Assembly (NCBI RefSeq): GCF_004137795.1
Contig: NZ_NWTM01000001.1
Location: 2,821,760 to 2,885,759 of the forward strand
Reading direction: 5' to 3'
DNA from: Pectobacterium zantedeschiae
GTDB lineage: Bacteria > Pseudomonadota > Gammaproteobacteria > Enterobacterales > Enterobacteriaceae
Length of the DNA stretch: 64,000 nt
Shown here in pieces: positions 63,930 to 64,000 of the stretch. The first letter of the stretch is position 1; every line of letters begins with the position of its first letter. The position numbers and the translations under genes are program-made. Under the pieces are notes generated by a model, which was not told where the DNA came from, searched no databases, and worked only from the letters and a program-made list of their open reading frames with translations.

Positions 63930-64000
63930 TCATTCCAGCAATTCTACCTTCAGCCGTTTCGTCCCATGAACGTTGCGTAGCGACGGCCCACCGGGTGACA
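63930..64000 (-). CDS. C-terminus of an unidentified protein, cut by window edge
   Basis: On the minus strand an open frame enters at the window edge and ends at a TGA (63932-63930). The last 22 residues read SPGGPSLRNVHG, then TKRLKVELLE. The convergent hairpin and lack of stops support a real gene end, but too little is visible to name it. Confidence 0.45.
   Translation of the reverse strand, partial: SPGGPSLRNVHGTKRLKVELLE

Overview
The window is chromosomal DNA of a soft-rot enterobacterium, most likely Pectobacterium or a close relative. This is inferred from housekeeping proteins nearly identical to the Escherichia coli ones, from E. coli-like gene order (leuU-secG-glmM-folP-ftsH-rlmE-yhbY-greA-dacB-obgE-yhbE-rpmA-rplU-ispB; tsaD-rpsU-dnaG-rpoD-mug-ileX; fadH-rlmG-ygjR-alx), and from a nitrate reductase/flavoprotein fusion and a beta-glucoside locus of the kind found in that group. 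No database search was possible.

Region 1 (1-20.5 kb) is an accessory block ending at the 3' end of tRNA-Leu(GAG). It has the end of a LuxR-type regulator with an atypical receiver; a compact module of a DUF2589-type protein, a phage-type lysozyme and a three-helix holin-like membrane protein; and a hybrid NRPS/PKS cluster. The cluster holds an A-PCP-C NRPS on the minus strand, a second DUF2589 protein, a free adenylation enzyme with a free carrier protein, a small basic protein of unknown function, a PKS with order KS-AT-KR-DH-ACP, a terminal C-A-PCP-TE NRPS, a membrane protein and an NADPH oxidoreductase. No dedicated efflux pump, MbtH protein or phosphopantetheinyl transferase is visible. 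Two of the three adenylation domains lack the usual amino-acid-anchoring Asp. Strong hairpins sit in several intercistronic gaps.

Region 2 (20.5-43.2 kb) is core genome: protein export, cell-wall precursor, folate, protease, ribosome and transcription-factor genes, mdh/argR and the rpsU-dnaG-rpoD operon. A small Mu-derived patch (33.3-34.9 kb) keeps the divergent repressor/ner layout of phage Mu with the repressor-like gene duplicated. A 197 bp intergenic repeat follows it; a longer inverted relative lies at 56.7-57.0 kb.

Region 3 (43.2-45.3 kb) is a 2.1 kb insertion in tRNA-Ile2(CAU), bounded by exact 46 bp repeats of the tRNA 3' end. It carries an N-terminally truncated P2-type integrase and one AT-rich cargo gene whose C-terminus has a HEPN-like R-x4-H motif; a defence role is inferred.

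Region 4 (45.3-64 kb) has an assimilatory nitrate reductase fused to a CysJ-like reductase, with a readable NtrC site, sigma-54 promoter and leader terminator. Next is a convergent pair of a 6-phospho-beta-glucosidase and a beta-glucoside PTS permease, each preceded by a CRP-like site, a BglG-type antiterminator target and a terminator. After these come DUF305, a diguanylate cyclase, spy, fadH, rlmG, ygjR, and alx behind a yybP-ykoY manganese riboswitch. The right edge cuts an unidentified minus-strand gene.
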